Assembly: GCA_964649825.1 (NCBI GenBank)
Contig: CAZYQW010000125.1
Location: forward strand, 1-25,898
Direction of reading: 5' to 3'
DNA length: 25,898 nucleotides
Origin: CAZYQW01 sp964649825
Lineage (GTDB): Bacteria; Planctomycetota; B15-G4; JADJEK01
This document shows positions 23,480 through 25,898 of this stretch, one piece after another. A program made the position numbers and the translations under genes. The notes beneath the pieces are model-generated. The model searched no databases and was not told where the DNA came from. It was given only the letters and a program-made list of their open reading frames with translations. The stretch's first letter is position 1, and every line of letters begins with the position of its first letter.

Positions 23480-24760
23480 TCAGAACTCGGCGCCGACGAT
23501 CACGAAGGCGCTGCCGGCCGAGAGAATCCGTCCGCCGCTGACCGTATCGACGAGGGCCTGCGTGCGAAGCTGGATACTCTCCGGCGCGGTCGGTCCGAGG
23601 TCGGGCACGCCGATCGCGATCGTGTACGTCCCCGACGCCGGGATGGTCCCGATGACGAGCGGGCCGATCAGGGGCGGGCCGAGGAGGAGCACGCTTTTCA
23701 CCGAGGGAACGAGCACCACGTCGTCGACGAACGAGAGCAGGAACCCGGCGGTGGAGCCCGGCTCGCCGATCACGCGGAACGACGCCGACTGCGTTTCGCG
23801 AACCGGGGCGTCGACGACGTGCCCGGCGGCCGAGCCCGCGAACGCGGTCGCGGTCCCGGTTCCGCCGATCGGCACACCCGCCGTCGCGCCGGCGACCGCG
23901 ACGCCGCTCGCGAGATCGACGTCGAGATAGTGCAGCGTCGACATCCCGTCGAGATGGACGCCGTCGCCCGCCGCGCACGTCGTCGCGAGCCCGCACGATC
24001 CCGTGGCGTCCCCGCCGGTCCACGCGCCGCCGGAGCCGTACACGTGGCTCTCGCGGGCGTCGATCGCGGCGCCGCCGAACCGCCCATCGCCGTAGTACTC
24101 GCCGGTGGAGGCGAACCCGCCCGCGCCGCCTTCGAACGTCGAGTCGGACACCGTCGCGTCGCAGCGAAGCAGGCGCAGCGCGGGCGCGCCCGCCGTCGCC
24201 TTCGCGCCGATCGGTCCCTCGGAACCGCCCGCTCCGCCGCGCAACGTGCACCGCTGGAAGACCAGGCGCGCGCAATCGACTGCGTCGACCGCGGGGTACC
24301 CCGGGTACCCGATCTCCGACGGGAACGAGGCGTAGTAGCCGTCGAACGCACCCAGCGTACAGTCCTCGATCCACACCGTCCCGTCGCACTGGGACAAGGA
24401 GAGCGCCATCTGCTGGTCGAACAGCGCGAAGGCGCCGTCGATCTCGAGGTTGCGCAACGTCACGCGCTGGTGGGCCGCCAGGTTGCGGATCTCGAGAGCC
24501 GTCGTCACCTTCCGTGAGCCGACGTCGCCGATCAACGTCAGCGACTTGCCGTTGATCACCGGCGCCGGCGCGGTCAACGGAGCGGTCCACCCGGTCATCA
24601 AGAGGAGCACGTCCCCGTCGTTCGCCGTCGCCACGGCGAGGGCGAGGTCGGTGAAGTCGCCGGCACCGGTGGTGTCGACGACAAGGACGTCCGCCGTCGC
24701 GGGGCCGTTCGCGAAGAGAGAGGAGAGGGCGAGCGCCGCCACGAGATTCAGTCTGCGCAT
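23480..24760 (-). CDS. Secreted right-handed beta-helix protein
   Basis: The product is 426 residues from the ATG at 24760 behind GGAGGAATG. A signal peptide (about 1-23, ending PATA) precedes VLVVDTTGAGDFTDLALAVA, the usual opening of periplasmic pectate-lyase-like helices. Short strands follow at regular intervals: VTLRNLEIDGAFAL, VWIEDCTLGAF, LVFQRCTLRGG, LRLLRCDATVSDSTFEGG and VHLDGMSTLHYLDVDL. From about residue 310 (ETQSASFRVIGEPGSTAGFL) a beta-sandwich-like tail begins. It has no recognised lyase active-site residues, so binding or structural use is as likely as polysaccharide cleavage. Intact. Confidence 0.85.
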   Translation of the reverse strand: MRRLNLVAALALSSLFANGPATADVLVVDTTGAGDFTDLALAVATANDGDVLLLMTGWTAPLTAPAPVINGKSLTLIGDVGSRKVTTALEIRNLAAHQRVTLRNLEIDGAFALFDQQMALSLSQCDGTVWIEDCTLGAFDGYYASFPSEIGYPGYPAVDAVDCARLVFQRCTLRGGAGGSEGPIGAKATAGAPALRLLRCDATVSDSTFEGGAGGFASTGEYYGDGRFGGAAIDARESHVYGSGGAWTGGDATGSCGLATTCAAGDGVHLDGMSTLHYLDVDLASGVAVAGATAGVPIGGTGTATAFAGSAAGHVVDAPVRETQSASFRVIGEPGSTAGFLLSFVDDVVLVPSVKSVLLLGPPLIGPLVIGTIPASGTYTIAIGVPDLGPTAPESIQLRTQALVDTVSGGRILSAGSAFVIVGAEF

Positions 24761-24825
24761 AGGTCATTCCTCCGAGGGGGTTCCAGTCTTACGAAGCTTA
24801 GGGCGACAAGCGTGAACTGCGGACG

Positions 24826-25464
24826 ATGGGCGCAGTGAATTCGTGGTCGCTCGACGACTTTCCGAGCGCGTCGAGCGGCGCGGGCCGGGCCGTCGAACGG
24901 CACCTCCATCCTTTTCTCGCGTCCGAACTCGGGGACAGGTTCCAACTCGAGCGAGCGTTGCGGGAAGGCCTCGTGCCCCTGGTGACGGAGGCGGTGGATC
25001 CCGCGGATGTCCTGAAGAGCTACGCCTCCCTCTATCTACGGGAGGAGGTCCAGATGGAGCGTCTGGTCCGCCAGGTCAGCGACTTCGCCCGGTTTCTGGA
25101 GGCGATCAAGCTTCTCCCACGGTTCGGTGCTGAACTTCGAGCGTCAACCGCTCCGTGGCGCCTGGGATCGAGACCCGTCGGTGCCTTGACGCTCCCGCGG
25201 CCACGGCTACGATCCTCGCCGTGTACCAGCGCACATCGGCGAGTGCGTGAGCACGCCAGTGCAGGCGATGCGGAACGGGTGGCGGGAGCGGGTGGACGCG
25301 GCCGATGGAACAAACCGTGGAATTCTCGGGCTTGGCGTACGCGAGCTCAATCGCGACTGACACTCTCCGCGCCGATGAGTGGGGCGGGGCGAGCATCGTC
25401 TGCGAAGGTGGTTCCGAGCCTCCGGACCCGAACGCAGCGCCGCGGCCAACCTCGCGCCCGCTGA
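24826..25464 (+). pseudogene. AAA ATPase (DUF4143-type) fragment with frameshift
   Basis: Only about 24886-25142 is recognisable. It reads GRAVERHLHPFLASELGDRF, LERALREGLVPLV, VLKSYASLYLREEVQMERLV and VSDFARFLEAI. The continuation SFSHGSVLN appears one frame over, from 25109, so one extra base near 25108 breaks the gene. This is the middle part of AAA ATPases with a DUF4143 domain. The N-terminal P-loop ATPase part (roughly 150-200 residues) is absent upstream, and homology ends after VLN. The frame then runs on as Arg/Ser-rich filler to 25464. These ATPases are often carried on mobile or variable regions. Non-functional as it stands. Confidence 0.65.
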
Positions 25465-25469
25465 CTTCA
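25147..25469. other. Stretch without recognised gene
   Basis: Between the AAA fragment and the integrase homology I see no recognisable protein, RNA gene or strong repeat. It may hold the decayed end of the ATPase gene or the upstream region of the integrase. By eye there is no integron attC site with paired core sites (GTTRRRY-type) and no clear attI. Confidence 0.4.
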
Positions 25470-25898
25470 CCGCGGCTCGGCGACCAAGCGCGCGCGGCGA
25501 TGCGATTGCGCCACTTCAGTCCGCGCACGGAGAAGGCTTACCTTCATTGGATGCGCCGGTACTACGATTTCCACGGCCGGCGCGATCCACGCGACCTGGG
25601 CCCCGAACACGTCACGGCGTTCCTCACCGATCTGGCGGAGCGGCATCACGTCGCGGCCTCGACGCAGAACCAGGCACTTGCAGCGCTGCTCTTCTTTTAC
25701 CGCGAGGTGATCGGCCGCGATCTGCCCTGGCTCGATGACCTGGTGCGTGCGCGCCGCCCGGCGCGCCGAAGCTGATGGCGACCCTGCTCTACGGCGCGGG
25801 CCTCCGTCTTCTCGAATGCTGCCGGCTCCGCATGAAGGACGTCGATCTCTCTCGAAATCAGATCGTCGTCCGCAGCGGCAAGGGCGACCAGGACCGTG
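25305..25898 (+). pseudogene. Integron-type tyrosine recombinase, internally deleted and cut by window edge
   Basis: The N-terminal SAM-like core-binding domain is well preserved from about 25473: LGDQARAAMRLRHFSPRTEK, then AYLHWMRRYYDFHGRRDPRD, EHVTAFLTDLAERH, VAASTQNQALAALLFFYREV and DLPWLDDLVRARRPAR. The frame then stops at 25775. In a different frame from 25760 the catalytic domain continues: GAPKLMATLLYGAGLRLLEC with the first active-site arginine, then CRLRMKDVDLSRNQIVVRSG and KGDQDR to the edge. In integron integrases about 18 residues (a segment like LPVVLTPDEV) lie between these parts. Their absence plus the frame change points to a deletion of roughly 50-60 bp. The start is uncertain: ATG at 25305 or 25500. 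The catalytic end lies outside the window. Confidence 0.75.

Noticed and set aside
25147..25500. Integron attI/attC sites next to the integrase
   Set aside because: I looked for paired core sites and long imperfect palindromes and found none convincing by eye.
1..25898. CRISPR arrays, tRNA or rRNA genes
   Set aside because: No regularly spaced direct repeats and no tRNA T-arm plus acceptor pattern were seen on either strand; a covariance-model search would be needed to exclude degenerate cases.
24761..25898. A complete defence island at the right end
   Set aside because: Only a broken ATPase fragment and a broken integrase are present, with no intact effector, nuclease or toxin gene.

Overview
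The window is strongly G+C rich and looks like chromosomal DNA from a planctomycete-type bacterium. This rests on gene families, not on any marker gene. It has Ser/Thr kinases carrying transmembrane and TPR regions, a small sigma-70 factor beside them, and many large secreted proteins: FG-GAP repeats, a PQQ-type propeller, VIT+VWA, a beta-helix, and several proteins ending in a C-terminal module typical of planctomycetes. No rRNA, tRNA or CRISPR array is visible.

Left part, 1-16179, mostly intact genes. An ArsR-type regulator and a small monooxygenase-like protein form an ATGA-overlapping pair (135-862) behind a palindromic operator candidate. A class V aminotransferase (939-2132) diverges from a propionyl-CoA carboxylase beta subunit (2271-3815). 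The latter is followed closely by an ankyrin-repeat gene that has lost its C-terminal half. A bidirectional terminator-like hairpin separates that gene from convergent secreted VIT/VWA (4465-6726) and PQQ-propeller (6939-8315) genes. After a doubtful short membrane ORF comes a secreted FG-GAP protein (8897-10552). It diverges from two tandem, translationally coupled Ser/Thr kinases (10696-12486, 12483-15437), which face a sigma factor (15553-16179). Kinases plus sigma factor form a plausible signalling module.

Right part, 16180-25898, a zone of gene decay with a few intact genes. Broken items, in order: a 5' scrap of a possible mobile-element protein, a kinase cut off before its catalytic loop, an IS91-type transposase tail fused in frame to a secreted-protein C-terminal domain, a secreted protein with three frameshifts, a START-like (SRPBCC) protein lacking its N-terminus, a frameshifted AAA/DUF4143 ATPase fragment, and at the right edge an integron-type tyrosine recombinase with an internal deletion. 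Intact genes among them: a secreted protein with four short aromatic repeats (17151-18686), a DUF1697 protein (19843-20382), a small lipoprotein (21793-22020), and two secreted proteins that converge (22411-23352 and 23480-24760).

No complete new defence or biosynthetic system could be recognised. The most informative features are the density of truncated genes and mobile-element scraps on the right, the secreted-protein C-terminal modules, and the kinase/sigma cluster.
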